Source: CAYLVJ01 sp964501525 (lineage in GTDB: Bacteria; Patescibacteriota; Minisyncoccia; Minisyncoccales; CAYTKG01). From it: a stretch of 28,714 bases of DNA. Below the pieces are notes generated by a model. The model saw nothing but the letters and a program-made list of their open reading frames with translations, was not told the origin of the DNA and made no database searches. Position numbers and translations under genes: made by a program. Positions 22,429-28,714 of the stretch are shown piece after piece (the stretch's first letter is position 1; every line of letters starts with the position of its first letter). The stretch spans positions 1 through 28,714 of the forward strand of contig CAZCSI010000004.1 in NCBI GenBank assembly GCA_964501525.1. Direction: 5' to 3'.

Positions 22429-22541
22429 AGATTAAAAGTTCAGTTAAAAAAATGTGCAGACACTGTCAAATCGTGCGCAGAAAGGGCACGGTTTATGTAA
22501 TTTGCAAGAAAAACCCTAAACATAAACAGAGGCAGGGTTAA
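22425..22541 (+). CDS. rpmJ: Ribosomal protein L36
   Basis: This 38-residue gene begins MKIKSSVKKMCRHCQIVRRK and is read directly from the DNA. The zinc-ligand set C11, C14, C27 and H33 is intact, so it is the zinc-binding (C+) form of L36, a component of the large subunit. The basic end (KHKQRQG) is typical. Its ATG overlaps the infA stop. rpsM follows after 28 bases. Confidence 0.96.
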   Translation: MKIKSSVKKMCRHCQIVRRKGTVYVICKKNPKHKQRQG

Positions 22542-22569
22542 AACACAGAGTCAATAAAGATTTGTAATT

Positions 22570-22959
22570 ATGCCAAGAATAGTAGGAGTCAACATACCGG
22601 ACGATAAACAGGCGCGTATAGCTCTCACCTACATCTACGGAATAGGTGATTCTTTAGCTATGAAAGTTTTGAAGCAGGCGGGAGTTGAACCCACCAGAAA
22701 AGCCAAAGACCTGACAGCTGATGAGAAAAGAAAAATAAAAAACATTATTGAAAAAGATTATAAGATTGAAGGAGAACTTAAGCGCCGGAAAAGAGAGGAT
22801 GTAAGAAGATTAAAAAATATAGATTCCTGGCGCGGAGTAAGGCATGAAAAAGGATTGCCGGTCCGGGGGCAGACCACCAGGGTCAACAGCCGCACGGTAA
22901 GAGGCAATGTCCGGCGCACCATGGGTTCGGGTCGAAAAGCCGCTCCATCACCCAAGTAA
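22570..22959 (+). CDS. rpsM: Ribosomal protein S13
   Basis: S13 is a head protein of the small subunit that contacts tRNA and the large subunit. The 129 residues show the family start (MPRIVGVNIPDDKQARIALTY), IYGIG, SWRGVRHEKGLPVRGQ and TRVNSRTVRG followed by a basic tail. Length and order (after L36, before S11) are typical of the alpha operon. No Shine-Dalgarno sequence is visible upstream of the ATG. Confidence 0.97.
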   Translation: MPRIVGVNIPDDKQARIALTYIYGIGDSLAMKVLKQAGVEPTRKAKDLTADEKRKIKNIIEKDYKIEGELKRRKREDVRRLKNIDSWRGVRHEKGLPVRGQTTRVNSRTVRGNVRRTMGSGRKAAPSPK

Positions 22960-22990
22960 ACAGTTATCGTAAAAGCACGGACACTTTATT

Positions 22991-23443
22991 ATGGGAAAGA
23001 AAAGAGTAGTTAAAAAAACAAAAGAAGAGCTGCTGGCTGAGAAAGAAAAGCTGGACAAGGCCCTTGAAAAAGGAGTCAAGGTTGGAACCAAGCGAAGAAC
23101 GCAGAAAGGAAAAATATACATCAACTCTTCTTATACCAACCTTTTAATGAGCTTGACCGATGAGAACGGTAATGTTTTAGCCTGGGCCAGCGCAGGAACG
23201 CTTGGCTTTAAAGGCACCAAGAAGTCAACCTCTTATGCCGCTTCCAAGGTGGCAGAGATGATGGCTAAGAAAGCGGAAAAAATCGGGGTCAATCAGGTTG
23301 AAGTGATAGTTAAAGGGCTTGGTTCGGGCCGCAGCTCAGCTTTAAAATCATTAGCTAATTTTGGCTTGGATGTCACCTCTATCAAGGACGAGACGCCCAT
23401 TCCTCACAACGGATGCAGGCCGCCTAAGCCGAGAAGAATGTAA
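22991..23443 (+). CDS. rpsK: Ribosomal protein S11
   Basis: S11 forms part of the small-subunit platform near the mRNA exit. The conserved core is clear: IYINSSYTNLLMSLTDENGN, GFKGTKKSTSYAA, VIVKGLGSGRSSALKSL and the C-terminal DETPIPHNGCRPPKPRR. The 150-residue protein carries a basic, helical N-terminal extension of roughly 30 residues (KKTKEELLAEKEKLDKALEKG) compared with the about 130-residue E. coli protein. It follows rpsM by 31 bases and precedes rpsD. Confidence 0.96.
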   Translation: MGKKRVVKKTKEELLAEKEKLDKALEKGVKVGTKRRTQKGKIYINSSYTNLLMSLTDENGNVLAWASAGTLGFKGTKKSTSYAASKVAEMMAKKAEKIGVNQVEVIVKGLGSGRSSALKSLANFGLDVTSIKDETPIPHNGCRPPKPRRM

Positions 23444-23485
23444 AAAACGTGACAGATACAGCAACTTAACCGTTTATTATTAGAA

Positions 23486-24118
23486 ATGCCAGAGAGTAAA
23501 TGTAAAATTTGTAGAAGAGCCGGGGAAAAACTTTTTTTAAAAGGCGAAAAATGTAATTCGCCTAAATGCCCCATGGTTAAAAGACCTTATGCTCCCGGGT
23601 TTCAAGGAAAGTCAAAAAGAAGAAAGTATCTTTCGGAGTACGGAAAGCAGCTTAAGGAAAAACAAAAACTGAGGCACCACTACAACCTCAAGGAGAGAAA
23701 GTTTAAAAAATACGTTATGGACGCTATCAGCCAAAGAGGTAAAGTGGGAGACACCAGAGAGTATTTTGTAAGGTCCTTGGAAAAAAGGCTGGACAATGTC
23801 GTATATCGGCTGGGCTGGGCTGACTCCAGGTCCCAGGCCAGGCAGTTGATAGGCCACGGACACTTAAAGGTTAACGGAAGGAGAGTGAACATTCCTTCGT
23901 ACGAGGTCCAGGCGGGGGATAAAATAACTCTTAAGGAGAGCTCAAAGAATAAAGCCCACTTTGACCAGCTTCAAGTTAAGCTTAAGAACTATGAAACTCC
24001 GCGCTGGCTTAAAATGGATATTAAGAACATCGAAGCCGAGGTTATGGGCAGCCCCAACCTGGAAGATGTTTCTTTCCCTGCCGAAATATCAACTATTTTT
24101 GAGTATTATTCACGCTAA
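23486..24118 (+). CDS. rpsD: Ribosomal protein S4 (zinc-binding form)
   Basis: S4 is a primary 16S rRNA-binding protein and nucleates 30S assembly. The N-terminus has four Cys in CKICRRAG and KCNSPKC, the zinc-binding type of S4. The S4 RNA-binding domain follows with RLDNVVYRLGWADSRSQARQLIGHGHLKVNGRRVNIPSY. The 210-residue length is normal. In other bacteria S4 represses its own operon by binding the leader; here the leader would be very short, so the same control is not obvious. rpoA starts 12 bases downstream. Confidence 0.97.
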   Translation: MPESKCKICRRAGEKLFLKGEKCNSPKCPMVKRPYAPGFQGKSKRRKYLSEYGKQLKEKQKLRHHYNLKERKFKKYVMDAISQRGKVGDTREYFVRSLEKRLDNVVYRLGWADSRSQARQLIGHGHLKVNGRRVNIPSYEVQAGDKITLKESSKNKAHFDQLQVKLKNYETPRWLKMDIKNIEAEVMGSPNLEDVSFPAEISTIFEYYSR

Positions 24119-24130
24119 TTTTTAAATAAT

Positions 24131-25048
24131 ATGATTTCACCTCCTCAAAAGACGAAGATACAAAAAAAAGAGGACAATGAGGCCGTTTTTATTATAGAAG
24201 GCCTTTATCCGGGGTACGGAACCACCATCGGCAACAGTTTGAGAAGAGTGCTCTTGTCTTCTATGAAAGGTTCTGCTATCACCAAAGTTAGTATAAAGGA
24301 TGTGTCTCATGAGTTTTCAACTATTCCCGGTGTCAAAGAGGATGTAGTGGCCATCCTTTTAAATCTTAAGGGCGTCCGTTTTAAAAAATTTGGGAAAGGG
24401 GCTGTTAAGGTAGAGCTGAAAGCTGAAGGAGAGAAAGAGGTTGCTGCTTCTGATTTCGACCTTCCTTCTCAGCTGGAGCTGATAAATGAAGACCATCATA
24501 TTGCTACTTTGACCGATAAAAAAGCGAGTTTGGAGATAGAGGCGGAAATAACAGAGGGGGTGGGGTACCAGATGGCTGAAAAAAGAGAAGAAGATTCAAA
24601 GATAGGCAGCATCGACCTTGATGCGGTGTACACTCCGGTTTCAAGGGTTTCGTTTAGAATAGAAAACATGAGGGTGGGTAAAAGGACTGATTTTGACCGC
24701 CTCATCCTCAATGTTGAAACAGACGGGCGCGCCAGTCCGGAAAAAGTATTTCAGAAAGCGGTTGAGATCCTTAACGAACAGTTTTCCGCTTTGCAGATTG
24801 AGGTTGATGAAAAAGGAAAGAAGGATAAAAAAGATGACAAAGAAGATTTGGACCCCTCGGATATAGATATAGACGAGATGAACCTGTCAAGCAGGGTGGC
24901 AACGGTTCTCAAGGACAACAGGATAAAAACTTTAGCCGGGTTGACGGCGCGCAGCGAGGAGAATATATCGACCATGGAGGGTATAGGGCCTAAGAGCTTG
25001 AAAGAGATTAAAAAAGCTTTAAGCAAAAGAGGTTTGAGTTTAAAGTAA
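24131..25048 (+). CDS. rpoA: RNA polymerase alpha subunit
   Basis: The 305-residue subunit has a complete N-terminal assembly domain with GYGTTIGNSLRRVLLSSMKG and EDVVAILLNLKGV, then PVSRVSFRIENMRVG and the DGRASPEKVFQKA region. A Lys/Asp-rich flexible linker lies around residues 226-239. The C-terminal domain (about 240-305) is present, with SSRVATVLKDNRIKTLAGL and MEGIGPKSLKEIK, a helix-hairpin-helix that binds UP elements and regulators. No ribosome-binding site stands out. Its position between rpsD and rplQ is the classical one. Confidence 0.98.
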   Translation: MISPPQKTKIQKKEDNEAVFIIEGLYPGYGTTIGNSLRRVLLSSMKGSAITKVSIKDVSHEFSTIPGVKEDVVAILLNLKGVRFKKFGKGAVKVELKAEGEKEVAASDFDLPSQLELINEDHHIATLTDKKASLEIEAEITEGVGYQMAEKREEDSKIGSIDLDAVYTPVSRVSFRIENMRVGKRTDFDRLILNVETDGRASPEKVFQKAVEILNEQFSALQIEVDEKGKKDKKDDKEDLDPSDIDIDEMNLSSRVATVLKDNRIKTLAGLTARSEENISTMEGIGPKSLKEIKKALSKRGLSLK

Positions 25049-25058
25049 GGGGCGGTTT

Positions 25059-25406
25059 ATGAAGAAGAAGAAAAAAGGAAGAAAATTAGGCAGAGAAAGA
25101 GACCAAAGAAAGGCCCTCAAAAAAAGTTTGGCCCGTTCTCTTTTTGTGAGGGAAAAGATTAAAACTACGGAGGCCAAGGCTAAAGAGTTAAGGCCTTGGG
25201 CTGAAAAGTGCATTACCAAAGCCAAAAAGGGGGGGTTGAGCAACCGACGCTATCTTCTGCGTTTTTTTGACGAGAAAACCGTTGACAAGATGATTAGTGA
25301 TTTGGGGCCCAGGTATGAGGACAGGCCGGGAGGGTATACAAGAATCCTGAAGCTCGGTCCGAGAAAGAGTGACGGGGCTGAGATGGCCCTTATAGAGCTG
25401 GTGTAA
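25059..25406 (+). CDS. rplQ: Ribosomal protein L17
   Basis: L17 is a large-subunit protein near the peptide exit tunnel. The 115 residues include KLGRERDQRKALKKSLARSL, TTEAKAKELRPWAEKCITKAK, and RYEDRPGGYTRILKLGPRKSDGAEMALIEL, all matching the family. It starts with a run of basic residues in place of the usual MRHRxxGRKLGR. This is one of the few genes with a recognisable Shine-Dalgarno-like sequence (AAGGGG, about 6 bases before the ATG), overlapping the end of rpoA. A possible 18-codon reading frame starts 2 bases after the stop. Confidence 0.96.
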   Translation: MKKKKKGRKLGRERDQRKALKKSLARSLFVREKIKTTEAKAKELRPWAEKCITKAKKGGLSNRRYLLRFFDEKTVDKMISDLGPRYEDRPGGYTRILKLGPRKSDGAEMALIELV

Positions 25407-25408
25407 AT

Positions 25409-25465
25409 ATGGTAGAGCCGGCCGTGAAGTTAAGAAACTTTGTTAAGAAACTGCGTTATGATTAA
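25409..25465 (+). other. Possible 18-codon leader ORF between rplQ and rplM
   Basis: An ATG 2 bases after the L17 stop opens a frame reading MVEPAVKLRNFVKKLRYD and stops at TAA 25463-25465, 8 bases inside rplM. It fills the gap exactly and would allow ribosomes to travel from rplQ to rplM. The same stretch holds the 11-base direct repeat GTTAAGAAACT at 25429-25439 and 25442-25452. Whether it is translated is unknown; the peptide is basic and resembles nothing I recognise. Confidence 0.35.
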
Positions 25466-25808
25466 AAGAGAGACTCAAAAAATCAATGCTTCAGGCAGAG
25501 TGTTGGGCAGGCTGGCCAGCGAGGTGGCCCAGCTTCTTCAGGGAAAGCACAAACCGAGTTATGTCCCCCATCAGGATATGGGAGACTTTGTGGAGATTGA
25601 AAACGTGCACGAGATCAAGCTGACAGGCAAAAAATGGGAGCAAAAAGAATATTTTTCTCACTCCGGATATCTCGGCCACGACAAAAAGACACCTATTAAA
25701 AAGGTGTTTGAAAAAGACCCGGCCGAGGTTTTAAGAAGAGCGGTGTGGAACATGCTTCCTAAAAATAAGCTTAGGAAGCCCCGCATGAAAAGATTGAAGT
25801 TTCAGTGA
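25458..25808 (+). CDS. rplM: Ribosomal protein L13 (short form)
   Basis: L13 is an early large-subunit assembly protein. The family motifs are KINASGRVLGRLASEVAQLL, GDFVEIENVHEIKLTGKKW, YFSHSGYLG and AVWNMLPKNKLRKPRMKRL. At 116 residues it is about 25 shorter than the 142-residue E. coli protein, because the C-terminal tail after LKRLKV is missing. The best start is the ATG at 25458, which gives MIKRETQKINASG. An upstream in-frame TTG at 25440 would add only six residues and lies in a direct repeat. rpsI follows after 20 bases. Confidence 0.95.
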   Translation: MIKRETQKINASGRVLGRLASEVAQLLQGKHKPSYVPHQDMGDFVEIENVHEIKLTGKKWEQKEYFSHSGYLGHDKKTPIKKVFEKDPAEVLRRAVWNMLPKNKLRKPRMKRLKFQ

Positions 25809-25828
25809 AATAAATTTAGTAAAATATT

Positions 25829-26242
25829 ATGGCAGAGGAAAAAGAACAAAAACTGGATTATTACGAAGGCGTCGGCCGGAGAAAGACAGCCACAGCCCGG
25901 GTTCGGATTTGGCCTGAGAAAAAGTACGAATTCACTGTTAACGGAAAAAAGTTAGAAGATTTTTTCTCCAGCGAGGGGTTGATAAAAAAGGCAAAATCTC
26001 CTCTGGAGATGTTTAATATAGATTCCAAGTTCGGCATCACCGTTCACGTCAAGGGCGGAGGGGTTACCGGCCAAGGAGAAGCCATCCGGCACGGACTGTC
26101 CAGGGCTTTAGTTGAGTACAACCCCGATTGGAGACCGAAGCTGAGTAAAAAAGGGTTTTTGACCCGTGACCCGAGAATGAAAGAAAGAAAGAAGCCGGGA
26201 CTGAAAAAAGCCCGCCGTGCACCTCAGTGGGGGAAGCGATAA
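25829..26242 (+). CDS. rpsI: Ribosomal protein S9
   Basis: S9 sits in the small-subunit head; its C-terminal tail reaches the P-site tRNA. The 137 residues show YYEGVGRRKTATARVRIWP, FTVNGKKLEDFF, VHVKGGGVTGQGEAIRHGLSRAL and the basic end with KKARRAPQWGKR. The last three residues are GKR rather than the common SKR, and the Lys-Arg pair that touches tRNA is kept. It pairs with rplM as in most bacteria and closes the ribosomal gene run. Confidence 0.97.
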   Translation: MAEEKEQKLDYYEGVGRRKTATARVRIWPEKKYEFTVNGKKLEDFFSSEGLIKKAKSPLEMFNIDSKFGITVHVKGGGVTGQGEAIRHGLSRALVEYNPDWRPKLSKKGFLTRDPRMKERKKPGLKKARRAPQWGKR

Positions 26243-26255
26243 AGTTAATTTGATT

Positions 26256-26894
26256 ATGCTCAAAGACCTTATTAACGGATTTTACAGGGATTCTTTTGAA
26301 TCCAGAGAGCGCGCCTATTTTTATGTCAGCGACGTGGGTAAATGCCCCCGCGCTCTTTATTTTCACTTTAAAGATGTTCCTCGAGAAAGACCGGACCCCA
26401 GAGTTCTCCGGATTTTTGACGAAGGGGAGTACACTCACCGCCGGCTTTTAAGTGTTCTTTACAGCCTGGGGATTGTTCAGGCCAGCGAGGTGCGCACCCC
26501 GCCTGACGACCTTATTCACGGCCGTACTGACGCTATCGTCACTTTGAACGAAAAACCTTATATCGTTGAGTTTAAAAGCAGCGCCGGCTACAAGTTCACC
26601 AAACTGAAAGAGCCCAGACAGGACCATGTGGACCAAACCCAGCTTTATATGCATTATTTCAATATTCCCCGGGCTATCCTTCTTTATGAAAACAAAAACA
26701 CCCAGCACCTTAAGGAGTTTGAGCTGGAATACGATGAGGAACGGGTCGAAGACCTGATCAAGGGGTTTGAATTTTTAAGAGGCCAGATAGAAAAAGACAT
26801 CATACCTGAGATTCCGGCTGATATCCCCAAGTGGAGGTGTCGTTATTGCGAGTACCGCACCGAGTGCATAAAACAAAAGCATAACAGCGATTAA
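26256..26894 (+). CDS. Cas4/RecB-like PD-(D/E)XK nuclease with predicted 4Fe-4S cluster
   Basis: The 212-residue protein has the layout of a Cas4-type nuclease. Near the start is VSDVGKCPRALYFHF with C30, and at the end KWRCRYCEYRTEC with C195, C198 and C204; the four Cys would hold an iron-sulfur cluster. Between them are the nuclease motifs: the EGEYTHRRLL helix, HGRTDAIV with the metal-binding Asp, VEFKSS with Glu and Lys, and DQTQLYMHYF with the conserved Gln/Tyr motif. These enzymes process single-stranded DNA ends in repair or, with CRISPR genes, in spacer acquisition. No CRISPR array or cas1/cas2 is in the window, so a repair or uptake role is more likely. The ATG at 26256 is chosen; an in-frame GTG at 26217 lies inside rpsI. 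It starts 13 bases after rpsI, so it is probably transcribed with the ribosomal operon. Confidence 0.83.
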   Translation: MLKDLINGFYRDSFESRERAYFYVSDVGKCPRALYFHFKDVPRERPDPRVLRIFDEGEYTHRRLLSVLYSLGIVQASEVRTPPDDLIHGRTDAIVTLNEKPYIVEFKSSAGYKFTKLKEPRQDHVDQTQLYMHYFNIPRAILLYENKNTQHLKEFELEYDEERVEDLIKGFEFLRGQIEKDIIPEIPADIPKWRCRYCEYRTECIKQKHNSD

Positions 26895-26907
26895 GCGGAG
26901 AACAACC

Positions 26908-28320
26908 TTAAAATGGTTTTGAGATGAATAATCTTTCTTGAGAAAGAAAGAAAAGTTTTTCCCTCCCTAAATCAAAATATATCTCAGGCGAGCTGACACT
27001 TATTATCTCCCAGGCCTGTGCTTTATCCCGGTTATCGATCTCGATAACTTTAATTTTTGTTTCAGGTTTAGAGTCTTGATCTGTACTTGTCTGCTCCGAG
27101 AGGACCAGGTAGCTGTTGTTCCACCAGAAAACTTGTTTTATCTCTCCTGAAAAACGGGCCAGAAAAGCGATTTCTCCTCGGGAATATAAGGGCTGGACCC
27201 GATGTTCTTTAATAAATAAAACCTTAATTTCGTTTTTATTCCAGAGGGCCATTTTTGTTCTGTCAGGAGAAAGAGACCAGGCACGAACACCGGCTTCTAT
27301 TTCTTTGAAGGCCATTTCTTCCCGGTCAAGCTGGTAAAGAGTTCGGTCGGACAGTATAAATATCTCTGAATCAAAGATCATCAACTGCGGGTCCTGCTCC
27401 AGGGAAGGCAGGAGAAAAGGAAGGAGCTGGTTGTTTCCGTTGAGGTCCGACTTATTCAAATTTCCTTGCTGGTCTATCCAATAAATGTCTCTGCCGTGAA
27501 AAGAAAGGGATTCAAAGTTTTCTATTATCACTTTCTCTTTCTGGTCGGCTAGATTAATACTCAAAAGAGAGGTTTCTTTCTGTTCTAAGGAGGTTTTGAA
27601 ATAGAGGAGGTCCGGGTTCTGAGGGGCAAAGAAAACAGGCTCCGCCTGGGGTAGGAGAGAAGTATCTTCCGGAAGGGCGGGTAAAATATTTTCCAGTTCA
27701 TCGGAAAAAGCATCCAGGGGCAGAAAATAAATTTCTTCCTCGGTTTTTAAGAGTATCTTTTTTTGGTCCATAAGCCAGATAGTTTTCTCGAGATCCAGGG
27801 GAGCGGTTCTGTTGTTGACAAGAGTGGTTATGCTTTCCTTCTCCAGGTTCAGAATATTTAAACTCCAAGATTCATTTTCCGAGTTTTGTTTTTGAAAAAA
27901 GATTAATTCTGCGCCGGGGCCCACCCAAATATCTTTAATATTTTTATCTAAGAGTTGAGTTTCAAGCTCTGGCACCAGTATTACATTTTTGGCGCTGGTT
28001 ACGGCGCCTTCTCTTACCTCCAGATTTTTCTCCCAGTTTTTGTAGTCTGCTTTTTGAACGGTGACCCGGTAACTGCGGGGGAGAAGGTTTTCAATCAGAG
28101 TAGAACCGAAAACCAGGCTTGTTCTTTTCTCTTTTTTTCCATTGATCGAAACCTGAGCCTGGCGGGGCTCGCTATAAACAAAAATAGCTCCGGTTTTTAC
28201 CAGTTTTTTTTGGGAGAAGTCGAACCGATATCCGCGGGAGTATAAGACCATGGTCGAGGCAAGCAGTAAAAAAACAACAGCTCCGCTTATGGTTAACGCT
28301 AATTTGATTCTCTTTTTCAT
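26908..28320 (-). CDS. PEGA-domain membrane protein with propeller-like exterior region
   Basis: The 470-residue protein is anchored by one N-terminal helix (about residues 8-27, after MKKRIK). A PEGA domain follows (about 45-117), recognisable from GAIFVYSEPRQAQVSINGKK and LLPRSYRVTVQKADYKNW. The rest (about 120-470) is a chain of short beta strands with repeated patterns such as ELIFFQKQ, DLLYFKTSL, DIYWIDQQG and SLSPDRTKMALWNKN, suggesting a TolB/WD-type beta-propeller. PEGA proteins are surface or envelope proteins of unknown detailed function. It is the only clear minus-strand gene. It converges on the nuclease gene with 13 bases between stops and no good shared terminator, and has its own promoter at 28341-28368. 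Confidence 0.8.
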   Translation of the reverse strand: MKKRIKLALTISGAVVFLLLASTMVLYSRGYRFDFSQKKLVKTGAIFVYSEPRQAQVSINGKKEKRTSLVFGSTLIENLLPRSYRVTVQKADYKNWEKNLEVREGAVTSAKNVILVPELETQLLDKNIKDIWVGPGAELIFFQKQNSENESWSLNILNLEKESITTLVNNRTAPLDLEKTIWLMDQKKILLKTEEEIYFLPLDAFSDELENILPALPEDTSLLPQAEPVFFAPQNPDLLYFKTSLEQKETSLLSINLADQKEKVIIENFESLSFHGRDIYWIDQQGNLNKSDLNGNNQLLPFLLPSLEQDPQLMIFDSEIFILSDRTLYQLDREEMAFKEIEAGVRAWSLSPDRTKMALWNKNEIKVLFIKEHRVQPLYSRGEIAFLARFSGEIKQVFWWNNSYLVLSEQTSTDQDSKPETKIKVIEIDNRDKAQAWEIISVSSPEIYFDLGREKLFFLSQERLFISKPF

Positions 28321-28340
28321 ATTTATTTATGTGTTTGTCT

Positions 28341-28368
28341 ATCATAACTAAAAACCTTTGTTTTTCAA
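28341..28368 (-). promoter_or_regulatory. Promoter for the PEGA-domain gene
   Basis: Read on the minus strand, TTGAAA (28368-28363) and TATGAT (28346-28341) are 16 bases apart. The predicted start is about 15 bases before the ATG at 28320. Together with the murA promoters this forms a divergent control region of 179 bases. Confidence 0.6.
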
Positions 28369-28392
28369 ATCCCTACAAGGGTCAGCCTCCAT

Positions 28393-28421
28393 TTGACACA
28401 GCCCTTGATTTAGGTTTAAAA
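28393..28421 (+). promoter_or_regulatory. Candidate upstream promoter toward murA
   Basis: A perfect -35 TTGACA (28393-28398) is followed after 16-17 bases by TTTAAA or TTAAAA. It would leave a leader of about 70 bases before murA. The -10 is weak compared with the second candidate at 28468-28476. Confidence 0.4.
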
Positions 28422-28467
28422 TGAACGAGATGAACCTTATAAGTTTCGTCACAACTATGCGAAGCTC

Positions 28468-28476
28468 TGTTATAAT
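28468..28476 (+). promoter_or_regulatory. Extended -10 promoter for murA
   Basis: TGTTATAAT with the perfect -10 at 28471-28476 lies 23 bases before the murA ATG, giving a leader of about 17 bases. It is the third copy of this nonamer in the window and shares CTGTTATAAT with the hpf promoter. The -35 region is poor. Confidence 0.62.
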
Positions 28477-28499
28477 TTTTAGCTTATTAATACACGGCC

Positions 28500-28714
28500 A
28501 TGGCTGATTATTTTGTTATTCACGGCAATAAGCCCTTGAGGGGTGTGGTGCAGATAAGCGGAGCCAAAAACAGCGCTGGACCGCTTTTGGCTGCCACCCT
28601 GCTGACAAAGAAAGAATGTTTGATAGGCAATCTTCCTCTGGTAGAGGATGTTTTCAACCTTCTCACCATTATGAAAAGCATGGGGGAGGAGGTAGAATGG
28701 GTGGAGCAGCACAA
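28500..28714 (+). CDS. murA: UDP-N-acetylglucosamine 1-carboxyvinyltransferase (MurA), N-terminal part
   Basis: MurA transfers enolpyruvate from phosphoenolpyruvate to UDP-GlcNAc, the committed step of peptidoglycan synthesis; MurB then reduces the product. The start MADYFVIHGNKPLRGVVQI is followed by SGAKNSAGPLLAATLL, where the conserved Lys-Asn pair binds substrate, and by IGNLPLVEDVFNLL with MKSMGEEVEW. Only the first 71 codons are inside the window, so the catalytic Cys loop cannot be checked. The ATG is placed 23 bases after an extended -10 promoter. The gene runs off the right edge. Confidence 0.94.
   Translation, partial: MADYFVIHGNKPLRGVVQISGAKNSAGPLLAATLLTKKECLIGNLPLVEDVFNLLTIMKSMGEEVEWVEQH

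Noticed and set aside
26217..26255. GTG start of the Cas4-like nuclease inside rpsI
   Set aside because: The extra 13 residues are simply the shifted S9 tail and spacer; the ATG at 26256 fits the fold and spacing.
26895..26950. Shared terminator between the convergent nuclease and PEGA genes
   Set aside because: AACC/GGTT is only 4 bp, and the CTTTCT/AGAAAG repeat lies inside the PEGA coding region; neither is convincing.
1..28714. Recoded TGA (Gly or Trp), as in some CPR lineages
   Set aside because: TGA ends several genes at the expected family length and Trp is encoded by TGG; no in-frame TGA interrupts a conserved gene.

Overview
The window looks like a chromosomal segment of a Patescibacteria/CPR bacterium, probably close to Parcubacteria. 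This is inferred from gene content, not from a marker-gene tree. Pointers are a SecA with an extra segment before its ADITYGTN motif and no C-terminal zinc tail, an alanyl-tRNA synthetase that stops after the editing domain, a short L13, a conserved membrane protein paired with a VirD4/HerA-like ATPase carrying a CxxC-x17-CxxC zinc ribbon, a PEGA-domain membrane protein, and a very large secreted mosaic protein. The genetic code looks standard: TGA ends several genes (pgk, infA, gdhA) and TGG encodes Trp. Most start codons lack a Shine-Dalgarno sequence, and several promoters lie so close to the start that the mRNA would be leaderless.

Layout. 1-1746 is the tail of an envelope polysaccharide cluster: a partial sugar transferase, a YdcF-like DUF218 protein and a small Wzz-like protein. 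1834-6426 is a 1530-residue secreted protein with Ig-like, carboxypeptidase-regulatory-like and fibronectin-III modules and a C-terminal peptidoglycan-binding domain. It has its own promoter and a terminator-like hairpin in the leader, and is followed by a good intrinsic terminator. 6595-7812 is glutamate dehydrogenase, also followed by a strong terminator. 8027-8986 is murB, 9044-9427 a ribosome hibernation factor and 9536-11920 secA. The short hpf-secA gap holds three consecutive inverted repeats, two of them near-identical.

11988-15980 holds a sigma-region-4-like/HARE-HTH regulator, then a membrane protein and a DNA-pumping ATPase that look like one functional pair. 15964-18692 is a compact run: pgk, a RecJ-like DHH phosphoesterase and RNase HI. 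18746-20826 is a small coiled-coil protein translationally coupled to the short alaS. 20910-22169 is a single-pass membrane protein.

22210-26242 is the distal part of the ribosomal protein superoperon (infA-rpmJ-rpsM-rpsK-rpsD-rpoA-rplQ-rplM-rpsI), with a Cas4/RecB-like Fe-S nuclease placed directly behind rpsI. The only convincing minus-strand gene is the PEGA/propeller membrane protein (26908-28320). It converges on the nuclease gene with a 13-base gap and diverges from murA, which runs off the end of the window.

Working together: the window is mainly core translation, transcription and protein export plus cell-wall precursor synthesis (murB, murA) and surface/envelope proteins. The accessory interest lies in the putative DNA-translocation pair with its neighbouring regulator, the giant surface protein, the standalone Fe-S nuclease, and several unexplained regulatory structures. 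No tRNA, rRNA, CRISPR array or insertion sequence was seen, and no gap between genes exceeds 300 bases.
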